A stretch of 64,000 nt of DNA, taken from assembly GCA_959023295.1 (NCBI GenBank), contig CAUFBM010000010.1, positions 12,903 through 76,902 of the forward strand. The letters run 5' to 3'. Under the pieces are notes generated by a model, which saw only the letters and a program-made list of their open reading frames with translations, was not told the DNA's origin and did not search any database. The position numbers and the translations under genes were made by a program. The DNA comes from an uncultured Collinsella sp. (GTDB lineage: Bacteria > Actinomycetota > Coriobacteriia > Coriobacteriales > Coriobacteriaceae). Shown here in pieces: positions 24,813 through 33,001 of the stretch. Position 1 is the first letter of the stretch, and each line of letters opens with the position of its first letter.

Positions 24813-26420
24813 TTAGTGGCGGAAGTGGCGGGCACCCGTAAACACCATAGCAATATTGTGCTCGTTGCAGGCCTGGATGCTCTCGTCATCGCGCTTGGAG
24901 CCGCCGGGCTGGATGATGCAGGTCACGCCGTGCGCGGCAAGCACGTCAACATTGTCGCGGAACGGGAAGAATGCGTCGCTTGCGCAGGCAAAGCCGCCCT
25001 TTTCCACGCCCTCGCGCTCGCAGAAGTCCTCGGCGCGCTCGCAGGCAAGCAGCGCGGAGTCAACGCGGTTGGGCTGACCCGGGCCCATGCCAATGCCGGC
25101 CTTGCCCTTGGAGACCAAGATGGCGTTGGACTTGACACCCTTGCAGATCTTCCAGGCAAACTCGAGCTCGGCCATCTCGGCATCGGTGGGCTTGCGGTCG
25201 GTGGGGAACGTAAAGGTCGCGGGGTCCTCGGTCACGTGGTCGACTTCCTGCACCAGCATGCCGCCGTCGATGGAACGCAGCTCCACCTGGGCGCCGTGGT
25301 CCACGCCGCCGGTCGCCAACACGCGCAGATTGGGGCGTTTGGCCATGCGCTCGAGCGCCTCGGCAGTGTAGCTCGGGGCAATGATGACCTCGACGAACTG
25401 CTTGTTCTGGTCGGCGAAATGCTCAACCAGCTCATAGGGAACCTCGCGGTTGCAGGCGATGATGCCGCCGAAGGCGCTCTTGGGATCGCAGGCAAAGGCG
25501 CGGTCGTAGGCGGCCGTGATGTCCTCGGCAACGGCAGAACCGCAGGGGTTCTGGTGCTTGAGAATCACGCAGGCCGGCTCGTCGAACTCGCGGACCAGGT
25601 TCCAGGCGGCATCGGCGTCCAGATAGTTGTTGTAGCTGAGCGGCTTGCCCTGGATTTGCTCGGAGCCCACAAGCGGGAACTGCGAGCTCGCGGTGTTCTC
25701 GCAGCCCTCGGCAAAACGATAGACCGTGGCCTTTTGCTGCGGGTTCTCACCATAGCGCAGGTCGTCGACCTTCTCCAACGAAACCTCGAGCTTGGCAGAG
25801 GTGTCCGCCACGTCGCTTGCCTGGGCGGCAAGCCAGCGGGAGATAGCCGTGTCGTAGGCAGCGGTGGTCTGGTAGACCTTCACCTGCAGGCGACGACGGG
25901 TGGAAAGCGTGGTGCAACCGCCGGTCTCGCGCATCTCGGCCAGGACGGCGTCGTAGTCGGCCGGATCGGAGATGACGGTAACGCTCGCGGCGTTCTTGGC
26001 AGCAGAGCGCAGCATGGAGGGGCCACCGATGTCGATGTGCTCGATGGCGTCCGCAAAGGTGACCTCGGGGTTAGCGACGGTCTTCTCGAACTCGTACAGG
26101 TTGACGACGACCAGGTCGATCAGCTTAATGCCATGCTGAGCCGCCTCCTGCATGTGCTGCTCGGAATCGCGGCGGGCCAGCAGCGCGCCGTGAACCTTGG
26201 GGTGCAGGGTCTTAACGCGGCCGTCCATCATCTCGGGATAGCCCGTGAACTCCTCGATGGGGGTTACGGGAACGCCCGCATCCTCGATAGCACGAGCCGT
26301 ACCGCCCGTAGAGATGATCTCGACGCCAAAGTCATCGACCAGCGTCCGTGCGAAATCGACGACGCCCGTCTTATCGGTAACCGAGATCAACGCGCGTGCG
26401 ATCTTCACATCAGATCCCAT
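24813..26420 (-). CDS. purH: Bifunctional AICAR transformylase/IMP cyclohydrolase
   Basis: A 535-residue enzyme for the last two steps of purine biosynthesis, AICAR to FAICAR to IMP. The N-terminal cyclohydrolase (1-200) shows [20 protein letters not shown] and [16 protein letters not shown]. The C-terminal transformylase has KHQNPCGSA and ends with FPFRDNVD and [11 protein letters not shown]. Length is standard. Strong ribosome site AGGAGG. Other pur genes are not adjacent. The 276 bases upstream contain no recognisable riboswitch, only a small CATTGAA/TTCAATG hairpin. Confidence 0.97.
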   Translation of the reverse strand: MGSDVKIARALISVTDKTGVVDFARTLVDDFGVEIISTGGTARAIEDAGVPVTPIEEFTGYPEMMDGRVKTLHPKVHGALLARRDSEQHMQEAAQHGIKLIDLVVVNLYEFEKTVANPEVTFADAIEHIDIGGPSMLRSAAKNAASVTVISDPADYDAVLAEMRETGGCTTLSTRRRLQVKVYQTTAAYDTAISRWLAAQASDVADTSAKLEVSLEKVDDLRYGENPQQKATVYRFAEGCENTASSQFPLVGSEQIQGKPLSYNNYLDADAAWNLVREFDEPACVILKHQNPCGSAVAEDITAAYDRAFACDPKSAFGGIIACNREVPYELVEHFADQNKQFVEVIIAPSYTAEALERMAKRPNLRVLATGGVDHGAQVELRSIDGGMLVQEVDHVTEDPATFTFPTDRKPTDAEMAELEFAWKICKGVKSNAILVSKGKAGIGMGPGQPNRVDSALLACERAEDFCEREGVEKGGFACASDAFFPFRDNVDVLAAHGVTCIIQPGGSKRDDESIQACNEHNIAMVFTGARHFRH

Positions 26421-26696
26421 GCAGTCCTCCTGTCTGGTACGCCGCCGTGCTCTGTGAGTCGGTGATACGTCGATCTGCAGCGCTCGCGCAGCGGCATTGA
26501 AAATACTGATTCAATGTAGCGCATCGAGCGCATCGATGCACCCCGCAACGGGCGCATATGCAGAAAAAGTTTGCGAGCGAGGGGATGGACACGGCACCGG
26601 GCACGGTGAGTTCATGGAACACAGGGGCACCATAATTAGATGCCAATAGCGTGGTAGAACTGTGCTCGATATGCATCCGCAAAGGAAAGAGGCACC

Positions 26697-27338
26697 ATGG
26701 TCTCGCGGGTTCTCTACCGACCGTTTGATACCGAAGACTTCGACGCCATCGCGCTGATTCTGCAGCAGCTTTGGCATAACAATTCGGATAACGATGAGTA
26801 CAACCGCCTCGAGGCCGCGTGCGACCTCGCCTATTGCCTTTCGTCTTCGACGTTTTCGCAGGTTGCCGTAATCGACGGTCAGGCGCGCGGCATTGCGCTC
26901 GCGCGTGCGGGACAGAGCTCTGGCGCCACCGTTAAGGAACATTGGATGGATACCGAACGCGCACTGCTATCGCAGATGCGTGAGCTGGAGCCCGATGCCT
27001 GCGCCGAGTATCTCTCGTTTGTGCGCGCAACCATCCGAACCAACAACCGCCTGCTCGAGAGCAGCCCGCTGCCGCACGACAACGAGGTCACGCTGCTTGC
27101 CGTTGATCGCGATGTCCACGGCCTGGGCGTTGGCTCGGTGTTGCTTGATGCCGCGGTCTCGTATCTGTCCTCGCGCGGGGCGACAAGGGCGCACCTGTAC
27201 ACCGACTCCAACTGCTCGTGGAAGTTCTACGAGCTGCACGGCTTTAAGCGCGCCGCCATACACCGCGCCAACCGCGAAGAGCGCCGCCGCGACATGCCGC
27301 GCGAAAGCTTCCTCTACGAACTCGACCTAACAGCCTAG
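26697..27338 (+). CDS. GNAT-family N-acetyltransferase
   Basis: A 213-residue acetyltransferase. The acetyl-CoA-binding motif A is seen in VTLLAVDRDVHGLGVGSVLL (residues about 130-149), followed by motif B (YTDSNCSWKFYELHGFKR). The N-terminal 100 residues are longer than in minimal GNAT proteins. The start at 26697 has AAAGGAAAGAGG upstream. Substrate is unknown; there is no adjacent antitoxin gene, so it is not a TacT-type toxin by context. Confidence 0.85.
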   Translation: MVSRVLYRPFDTEDFDAIALILQQLWHNNSDNDEYNRLEAACDLAYCLSSSTFSQVAVIDGQARGIALARAGQSSGATVKEHWMDTERALLSQMRELEPDACAEYLSFVRATIRTNNRLLESSPLPHDNEVTLLAVDRDVHGLGVGSVLLDAAVSYLSSRGATRAHLYTDSNCSWKFYELHGFKRAAIHRANREERRRDMPRESFLYELDLTA

Positions 27339-27354
27339 GCCCAGCAGCCATACC

Positions 27355-27399
27355 TAGTCATTTAGGAACGTCCCCAGTGACTAGTCGTTGGGGACAGTC
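27355..27399. repeat. Dispersed palindromic repeat, family A copy 2
   Basis: TAGTCATT ... GGAACGTCCCC ... AGTGACTA (27355-27383), followed by GTCGTTGGGGACAGTC. Confidence 0.7.
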
Positions 27400-27415
27400 T
27401 TCGTAGGTAGCGCAT

Positions 27416-27470
27416 AAAAAAGGGAATGGGCTTCCCCCGACGGCTGTCGAGAAAAGCCCATCCCATAGTT
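27416..27470 (-). terminator. Intrinsic terminator of the DUF2207 gene
   Basis: On the minus strand GATGGGCTT pairs with AAGCCCATT across a 21-nt loop and is followed by TTTTTT. Confidence 0.75.
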
Positions 27471-27478
27471 TACGACCG

Positions 27479-29428
27479 TTAGAACGTTCCGCCGCCGCCT
27501 CCGCCGACGCCACCACCGCCGCCGCCCGAGAAGCCGCCGCCTCCGCCGCCGCCCGAGCTGTCGGAGCTCGACGCGAGCTCACGGATGCTCTCGTGATACA
27601 CGCCGTCGAACGAATCCATCGGCGACTCGTTGCCGTAATGATGGTAGTACCACCAGTAGCAGGGGTAATTGTCGTAGAAACCGTCGGCCTCGCGCACCTC
27701 GGGAGGAACAGCCTCGGCAAGCTGACGTAGGACTTCCTTCGAAACGCCCAGCGCCGCACCCATCACCAGAAGTTTATTCCACAGGACCAGATCGCCGGGG
27801 ACGGCTTCCTTTAGGCGCGTGAAGTCCTCGAGCCAATGCTTAAGCGCCTTGCAGCGGGCCGCGACCTCGGCACCCTCCGGCGTAAAGCGGCGGAAGGTAA
27901 GGCTCACGCCAATGCCTACCAGCACGATGGGCACCGAGATCACAGCGGCGATAATGTTCGCCGTAGCGCCATCGGTAAAGAAGATAGACCCCACGGGAAC
28001 AAAGGCGACCAAGATGCCGAGGACCAGGCCAAACACCATGGCGACAATGCCGTCCGAGGCAACGTACTCGCTATCGGCCAGCTTGCCCTTAACGGTGTTC
28101 TGATAGTCCTCGAGCTTGTCGCCCACGGGCGCAGCGTGCTGCTTGACGTAGTGCTGCAGCTCGTCGAACGTGCGCGAGCGGTCGCCGTTTTCGTCGGGCT
28201 TAACACCGGCGAAGAACACCTTGAGCACTGCGCGATCGACACTGCCCTTCTTGACCGACTTCCAGCCTGCATCGCTCACCGTCACGCGGTAGGTCTGCTC
28301 CTCTTTCTCGCGCCCCAGCAGGCCCTTCTTAGCCTTCGTCACGCTCACTTCCTCGAGCTTGATCACGCGATCGTCGGTGAGCTTCATAAGCGTGGCGATA
28401 TAAGCCTGGTCGGGCACCTCGTTCCAGCTCATAAGGGCCGAGAGCACAGCGGGATGGTCGGCGGAGGGCACGTCGCGGAAGTATTCGTCTTGGAAGAGCG
28501 GCCTTGGCTTGCGGCGGCGCAACTTGAGCACGACGATGACGCCGGTAAAGGTCGCCGCCGCGACAACACTCACCACGGCAAGCACGTTGGCAATCATGCG
28601 AGCGTGAGCGCGGCGGGCGTTAGCCTCGTCGGCCCATGCCTTCTCCTCGCTCAGGATTGTCGGCATGCGCTCCTCGCTCGGAGCGGAAAGCCAAGGCACC
28701 CAATCGCTGGGGAAGGCGATGCGCGCCTCGGCGAATTCGCCCTGATGCACGCAGGGAATGGTATAGGTGACCATGGGTTCGTCCGTGTCGAGCGACACGT
28801 CGCCCGTCAGCGGGCCGTGGCCCCATGCGCGGAAGTTATCGCCCTTGACGGCCGCCGTCCCGGCAGCGGCATTTGCGAAGTACACTTCCATCTCGACGTC
28901 ATCGGAATCCGCAGACCAGCCGTCACCGACGAACTTCCAGTAAAGCTCGGCGGTATCGGACCAGTTCATGACCGCACCGGTCATGGAATAACTCACGTAA
29001 AAGATCGCGCTGTCGCCGCTCTCGTGGGGGCTGAACACCTTGATCTTTACGCCACCGTCGGACTGCTCAACCGTATAGACGCCGCTGTCGCCTTTGTTTG
29101 CATAGTCGACCCTGCTAAACGTGGCATCGTCTTCCTCGACGCTCAGCACATTGACGCCCGCCGTGCCGCCCTGCTGGTTGGTGCCCGTATTGATATCCCA
29201 ATACACGCCGTTGATGTCGTCGTCGAAATCAAACTGGCGTCCCTCGACAACGGTCAGCGATCCATCGGCCTCAACCGTGGCACCGATATAGGTTTGGGTC
29301 ATGGAATAGCCGTCGGCGCGCGCAACGGCAGGCAACAACAGCAACGCGCACGCGACGAGCGCGCAAATGGAAGCGAATCGCGCAAACAGGCAGCGCTGCC
29401 GACAAGTACTGGCAACGGGGGCGTTCAT
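27479..29428 (-). CDS. DUF2207 membrane protein with glycine-rich tail
   Basis: A 649-residue exported/membrane protein. An N-terminal signal sequence (about 1-33, ending AVARADG) leads to a roughly 200-residue extracytoplasmic DUF2207 domain. A membrane helix near 280-300 follows, then a cytoplasmic region and two closely spaced hydrophobic segments near 485-530. The C-terminus is almost all glycine (SSGGGGGGGFSGG...), as is typical for this family. The start at 29428 has AAGGAT six bases upstream. Function is unknown. The gene is monocistronic. Confidence 0.88.
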   Translation of the reverse strand: MNAPVASTCRQRCLFARFASICALVACALLLLPAVARADGYSMTQTYIGATVEADGSLTVVEGRQFDFDDDINGVYWDINTGTNQQGGTAGVNVLSVEEDDATFSRVDYANKGDSGVYTVEQSDGGVKIKVFSPHESGDSAIFYVSYSMTGAVMNWSDTAELYWKFVGDGWSADSDDVEMEVYFANAAAGTAAVKGDNFRAWGHGPLTGDVSLDTDEPMVTYTIPCVHQGEFAEARIAFPSDWVPWLSAPSEERMPTILSEEKAWADEANARRAHARMIANVLAVVSVVAAATFTGVIVVLKLRRRKPRPLFQDEYFRDVPSADHPAVLSALMSWNEVPDQAYIATLMKLTDDRVIKLEEVSVTKAKKGLLGREKEEQTYRVTVSDAGWKSVKKGSVDRAVLKVFFAGVKPDENGDRSRTFDELQHYVKQHAAPVGDKLEDYQNTVKGKLADSEYVASDGIVAMVFGLVLGILVAFVPVGSIFFTDGATANIIAAVISVPIVLVGIGVSLTFRRFTPEGAEVAARCKALKHWLEDFTRLKEAVPGDLVLWNKLLVMGAALGVSKEVLRQLAEAVPPEVREADGFYDNYPCYWWYYHHYGNESPMDSFDGVYHESIRELASSSDSSGGGGGGGFSGGGGGGVGGGGGGTF

Positions 29429-29545
29429 AGGCACATCCTTTGTCTGTAAAACCAACAGCGCCATTGTCCCACGTTTGCGGGCGCACATGACGACTATCTA
29501 GGCGACCGGAGCGTCAGACAGGACAAAAGTCACCCTCCCCCGCAC

Positions 29546-29576
29546 CCGGCAGTTAGGGACGTTCCTTATCTGCCGG
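29546..29576. repeat. Palindrome bearing GGGACGTTCCT
   Basis: CCGGCAG (29546-29552) and CTGCCGG (29570-29576) flank TTAGGGACGTTCCTTAT, tying it to the other GGGGAC-type repeats. Confidence 0.55.
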
Positions 29577-29768
29577 CATCTTGGGACACCCCTTGCCATG
29601 GCTCGTGCCAGCAGCAGGCGCCGCTTCACAGCTTCGTCACAGGTGTAGCGGCTTTGTGTTGCCGCTAAATACGCTGATTGAGCCTGCGGGCGAAGGGCAT
29701 AAAGCAGTTGAGCGAAAACGGTTTGCCCCTTTCCCGTTCGCTCGAGGATCATGTCCCCCTTTTCCGCG

Positions 29769-29804
29769 GAAACCCCGGCAGTTGCGAAGAGCTGCCGGGG
29801 TTTC
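29769..29804. other. Strong hairpin in the 513-base gap before gluQ
   Basis: GAAACCCCGGCAG and CTGCCGGGGTTTC form a 13-bp perfect stem. No gene ends beside it and no T-run follows, so it may belong to a small RNA or a lost gene. The rest of 29429-29941 shows nothing I can assign. Confidence 0.4.
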
Positions 29805-29928
29805 TGTCGTCTATAAAGCCGAGTCGATGTGCAGCGGTCGAGACATTGAGCCGCAGACCCGCCGCGCGCAATGCGCAGCGTCGCCAACTTGTGAGCCACG
29901 GCAGCGCCTTCCCTACCGCACCCCGCGC

Positions 29929-29942
29929 TATACTCGTCCGCA
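29929..29942 (+). promoter_or_regulatory. Candidate leaderless promoter of gluQ
   Basis: TATACT at 29929-29934 ends seven bases before the ATG at 29942, and no ribosome-binding site precedes the ATG. This spacing predicts transcription starting at or next to the start codon. A clear -35 is not seen. Confidence 0.45.
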
Positions 29943-31123
29943 TGGATATCAAAGCACGCAACATATCAACGCCCGCCGCGGACGCGCCAACGACGCCGTC
30001 CGTCTCCGTTCCCGCGCCCGTCGTGGGCCGCTTTGCCCCGTCGCCCTCGGGCCGCATGCACCTGGGCAACGTGTTCAGCTGCCTGTGCGCGTGGCTTTCG
30101 GCCCGCAGCCAGGGCGGCAGTATCGTGTTGCGCATCGAGGACCTGGACGATCGCTGCAAGCGTCCCGAACTTGCGGCCCAGTTGATCGACGACCTGGCCT
30201 GGCTGGGTCTCGAGTGGGACGAAGGCCCCTACTACCAGCATGATCGCCTAGACCTGTACGAAGCCGCCTTGCGCCGGCTGCAAGACGCCGGCCTCACCTA
30301 TCCCTGCTTTTGCACGCGCGCCGAGCTCCACGCCGCGAGCGCGCCGCACGCCAGCGACGGCACGCCTATCTACCGCGGCGCCTGCCGAAACCTTTCGGCC
30401 GAAGAAGTTACCCGCCGCAGTGCCCTGCGCGCCCCGGCCACGCGCCTGCGCGTGCCCACCGTCGATGACCTCGCCGACGACGTGGTCGAGTTTGTAGACC
30501 GCACGTACGGGGCCCAATGCGAAGCGCTCGCCACCGAGTGCGGCGACTTTTTGGTCCGCCGCAGCGACGGCGTTTTTGCCTATCAGCTAGCCGTGGTGGT
30601 CGACGACGCCGCCATGGGCGTCACCGAGATCGTGCGCGGATGCGATCTGCTGGGCTCCACGCCGCGCCAAATCTACCTGCAGCATCTGCTGGGACTTCCC
30701 ACGCCGCACTACGCGCACATTCCGCTGCTCATGTCGCCGGACGGCCGCCGCCTTTCCAAGCGCGACCGCGATCTGGACCTAGGCGAACTACGCGCCCGCT
30801 TTGGCACGCCCGAAGCGCTGCTGGGTTGGCTCGCCGGACAAACGGGCATCACGCCGGACACCGCACCGCGCGCGGCCGAGCAGCTGGTCGAGCACTTTAG
30901 CTGGAACGTCATCCGCGCGCACCGGGAGAACATCGTTATGGGTGAAAGGACGAGTATGGAACAGACAGTAGCCCATCCTGACGAGCGCCCCGATAGCGAC
31001 ATTGCCAAAGTATCAACAACCCATCTCTCGCCAGAGGGGTTCGACGCGTTTTGCGAAATACTTGACTCCCCTGTACCTGAAGCCACGAACACGTTACTCA
31101 AGCGCAAGTCAGCTTGGGAGTAA
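29942..31123 (+). CDS. gluQ: Glutamyl-Q tRNA(Asp) synthetase with antitoxin-like C-terminal extension
   Basis: GluQ-RS glutamylates queuosine at position 34 of tRNA(Asp) and lacks the anticodon-binding domain of GltX. The HIGH-type motif is APSPSGRMHLGN at 32-43. Zinc-ligand cysteines are in YPCFCTR (about 122 and 124) with YRGAC at about 148. The KMSKS-type motif is RRLSKRD near 267-273. The frame does not stop at the family's normal end (about 300-335 residues) but runs on through 55 residues resembling the C-terminal half of DUF1778 (TacA-type) antitoxins. The total is 393 residues. Whether the tail is part of GluQ or separately translated is unclear. Confidence 0.88.
   Translation: MDIKARNISTPAADAPTTPSVSVPAPVVGRFAPSPSGRMHLGNVFSCLCAWLSARSQGGSIVLRIEDLDDRCKRPELAAQLIDDLAWLGLEWDEGPYYQHDRLDLYEAALRRLQDAGLTYPCFCTRAELHAASAPHASDGTPIYRGACRNLSAEEVTRRSALRAPATRLRVPTVDDLADDVVEFVDRTYGAQCEALATECGDFLVRRSDGVFAYQLAVVVDDAAMGVTEIVRGCDLLGSTPRQIYLQHLLGLPTPHYAHIPLLMSPDGRRLSKRDRDLDLGELRARFGTPEALLGWLAGQTGITPDTAPRAAEQLVEHFSWNVIRAHRENIVMGERTSMEQTVAHPDERPDSDIAKVSTTHLSPEGFDAFCEILDSPVPEATNTLLKRKSAWE
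30956..31123 (+). CDS. Possible separate short protein: DUF1778-like antitoxin C-terminal half
   Basis: An in-frame ATG at 30956 has GAAAGGAC about eight bases upstream, so a 55-residue protein could be made independently from within gluQ. The part LSPEGFDAFCEILDSPVPEA, then NTLLKRKSAWE, matches the pattern of the toxin-binding end of DUF1778 antitoxins. The ribbon-helix-helix half is absent. No acetyltransferase toxin gene is adjacent. Confidence 0.45.
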   Translation: MEQTVAHPDERPDSDIAKVSTTHLSPEGFDAFCEILDSPVPEATNTLLKRKSAWE

Positions 31124-31175
31124 CTCCCTTAGCAAGCCGGTTTCGCTTCATCACGAAGCTCATGTGTACTCACCT

Positions 31176-31901
31176 CTACGCAGCGTCCCAGGGCATAAGC
31201 TCGTCGCCCAGGCGAACGATGCAGTCGTAGAGCACGGTGTGGCGCTCGGCTGGGTTGGCATCCCGATGAAAATGTCCGTAGTACCAGCGCTTGTAGCCCA
31301 GGCGATCTTCCAGCTCATCGAAAAACGCTGTAAGCCGATCGACTTCGGGGTAATTCCAGCCAGGTGCCGGATAGAGCGTGGACGAGAGCATGCGCGTGGA
31401 ACAGGTGTGGGTGATCACGTAGTCGACTCTCCAGCCCACGCTGTCGAGCTTTGTCCGCGCTTCCTCAAAGTTGCGCTCACCCGGCAGCTCCTGCGGCCAC
31501 CAGCTGGAATACGGAATGCGGTATTCCTTGTCCACGCTCGTGGCGCCGCCCATGGTAAAGACCGTTGAGCCGTCGAGCTCAAAAACCTCGCCGCGCGTCA
31601 GGCGCCGTATGGGGGAAGTATCCGACAGGCGCTGCGTCAGCCCACCGTGCCACAGCTCCATGGGGCGCTCTGTCCAATGGTCGTAGCGCTCGTGGTTGCC
31701 GTCGACGAACAGCACGGTATAGGGGCGCGACTCCAGCCAAGCGATATCGGCACATTCCTCGGCAGAAAAATCCCACGGAAAGCCAAAGTCGCCCGCGACA
31801 ATCAGATAGTCGTCGCTCGTCAAGCTATCCCCAAAGTCCCAATCGCGCAGCTTTTGCATGTCGAGGCCGCCGTGAATATCGCCCGTCACATAGACCGTCA
31901 T
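31176..31901 (-). CDS. Calcineurin-like metallophosphoesterase
   Basis: A 241-residue metallophosphoesterase with the full metal-binding series: GDIHG (7-11), GDFGF, GNHERYDHW, ITHTC and GHFHRD. The substrate is not predictable. It overlaps the upstream metallophosphoesterase gene by four bases (ATGA), so the two are translationally coupled and probably act on related substrates or in one pathway. Confidence 0.9.
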   Translation of the reverse strand: MTVYVTGDIHGGLDMQKLRDWDFGDSLTSDDYLIVAGDFGFPWDFSAEECADIAWLESRPYTVLFVDGNHERYDHWTERPMELWHGGLTQRLSDTSPIRRLTRGEVFELDGSTVFTMGGATSVDKEYRIPYSSWWPQELPGERNFEEARTKLDSVGWRVDYVITHTCSTRMLSSTLYPAPGWNYPEVDRLTAFFDELEDRLGYKRWYYGHFHRDANPAERHTVLYDCIVRLGDELMPWDAA

Positions 31902-32536
31902 CGGACCACCACTTCCCTCTTATAGGCTTCGAGATCGCGCTCGACCTGTTCATCGCCCGTGGCGTTAACCCACCACGGCCATTTAACGCAACACACCGGC
32001 TCGTCGACCTGCGCAAACCACGATTTGAGCTCCTCCAGGCTCACCGGGGTGTAGCCGTTGGCGTCCACGCCCACGTCATAGCGCAGCAGCCCCTGCCGAA
32101 GGTTGAACGTGTTGTACGCGCTGCCGCAGCTGTGGATATGCCCGTGAAGATGCCAGCCGTCGTGCGACATGCCCTGCCAGTCGAGCATGGGATAGTGGCT
32201 CAGCACGATTTTTTGACGTTCGATTTTGAGCACGCAAATGGGCGGCTCGACGATAAAAGCATCCGCCACCGCAGGCTGCGTCCAGTCTTTGTCGTGGTTG
32301 CCGGGCAGCAGATGGACGCGCTTGCATGCGATGCTTTTTCGCAGTTCGTAGGCCTCTTGGACCGTCATCTTAAAGCTAAAGTCACCCAAAATGTAGAGCT
32401 CGTCATCCGCAGCAACCTTGCTGTTAATGTTGGCGACCATGGCGTCGTTCATCTGCGCAACAGTCGACCAAGGCCTATCACTAAGCCGTAGCATGTTCTC
32501 GTGTCCAAAATGAGTATCGCTGGTAAACCAGATCAC
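31898..32536 (-). CDS. Calcineurin-like metallophosphoesterase (SDTHFGHEN type)
   Basis: A 212-residue metallophosphoesterase with SDTHFGHEN near the N-terminus, then GDFSF, GNHDKDW, LSHYPM and HGHIHS. The start is GTG 32536, chosen for AGGAGG six bases upstream; a longer frame to 32566 would include that site. This subtype is often phage-encoded or accessory in bacteria. It is the first gene of the two-gene operon. Confidence 0.88.
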   Translation of the reverse strand: MIWFTSDTHFGHENMLRLSDRPWSTVAQMNDAMVANINSKVAADDELYILGDFSFKMTVQEAYELRKSIACKRVHLLPGNHDKDWTQPAVADAFIVEPPICVLKIERQKIVLSHYPMLDWQGMSHDGWHLHGHIHSCGSAYNTFNLRQGLLRYDVGVDANGYTPVSLEELKSWFAQVDEPVCCVKWPWWVNATGDEQVERDLEAYKREVVVR

Positions 32537-32576
32537 GGGGACCTCCTGTTGCTGCGGGACATCCATCCCTTAGGGC

Positions 32577-32816
32577 TTACCCTTCGTTCTTCCATCCAAA
32601 CGGGTCAAGCACCCAAAAAACCAGATCGAGCACGCCACCGGTCATCATAGCGCCGGCAAGGGCCATGCAAATGTGCAGAGAGCTGGCACTTCGGAGCACG
32701 TCGAACGGCCCCAGAACAGCCAGCAGCGCGACCGCTGCGCCGGCAAAGCACAGTGCAAGGCACGGCCCCGCGTCCTTGACGCACTTCTTTGCAAGGTGCT
32801 TGGTGTTGTCACCCAT
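32577..32816 (-). CDS. Small membrane protein of unknown function (79 aa)
   Basis: Start at ATG 32816 (MGDNTKHLAKKC) with AAGGAG upstream. Two hydrophobic helices (about 19-37 and 46-68) and a short charged C-terminus are visible. It precedes the metallophosphoesterase pair by 40 nt on the same strand and may share their transcript. No family recognised. Confidence 0.55.
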   Translation of the reverse strand: MGDNTKHLAKKCVKDAGPCLALCFAGAAVALLAVLGPFDVLRSASSLHICMALAGAMMTGGVLDLVFWVLDPFGWKNEG

Positions 32817-33001
32817 CGATATCGAACTCCTTAGAGGGTCGTTGTTCAGATTCATACCGCTGCGACAGAACAGGGCGGCAGGGTAAGTGTCACATGTCGT
32901 GCGGACATGTCTGCAAGCCCTCATATCAAAAGTCGCCCAAAACACGAACGATCGATCTGTTATCCTGGCGCCAACATAGTCTTTCGAAAGGTATGGCCGG
33001 G

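Noticed and set aside
26421..26696. Possible purine riboswitch before purH
   Set aside because: No purine-aptamer core sequence or paired loops were seen; only a small hairpin.
29577..29768. Known non-coding RNA (6S, SRP, tmRNA or RNase P)
   Set aside because: None of the conserved sequence blocks of these RNAs was recognised.
26697..31123. TacAT-type toxin-antitoxin pair from the GNAT gene and the gluQ tail
   Set aside because: They are 3.6 kb apart with other genes between, and the GNAT protein is longer than TacT toxins.
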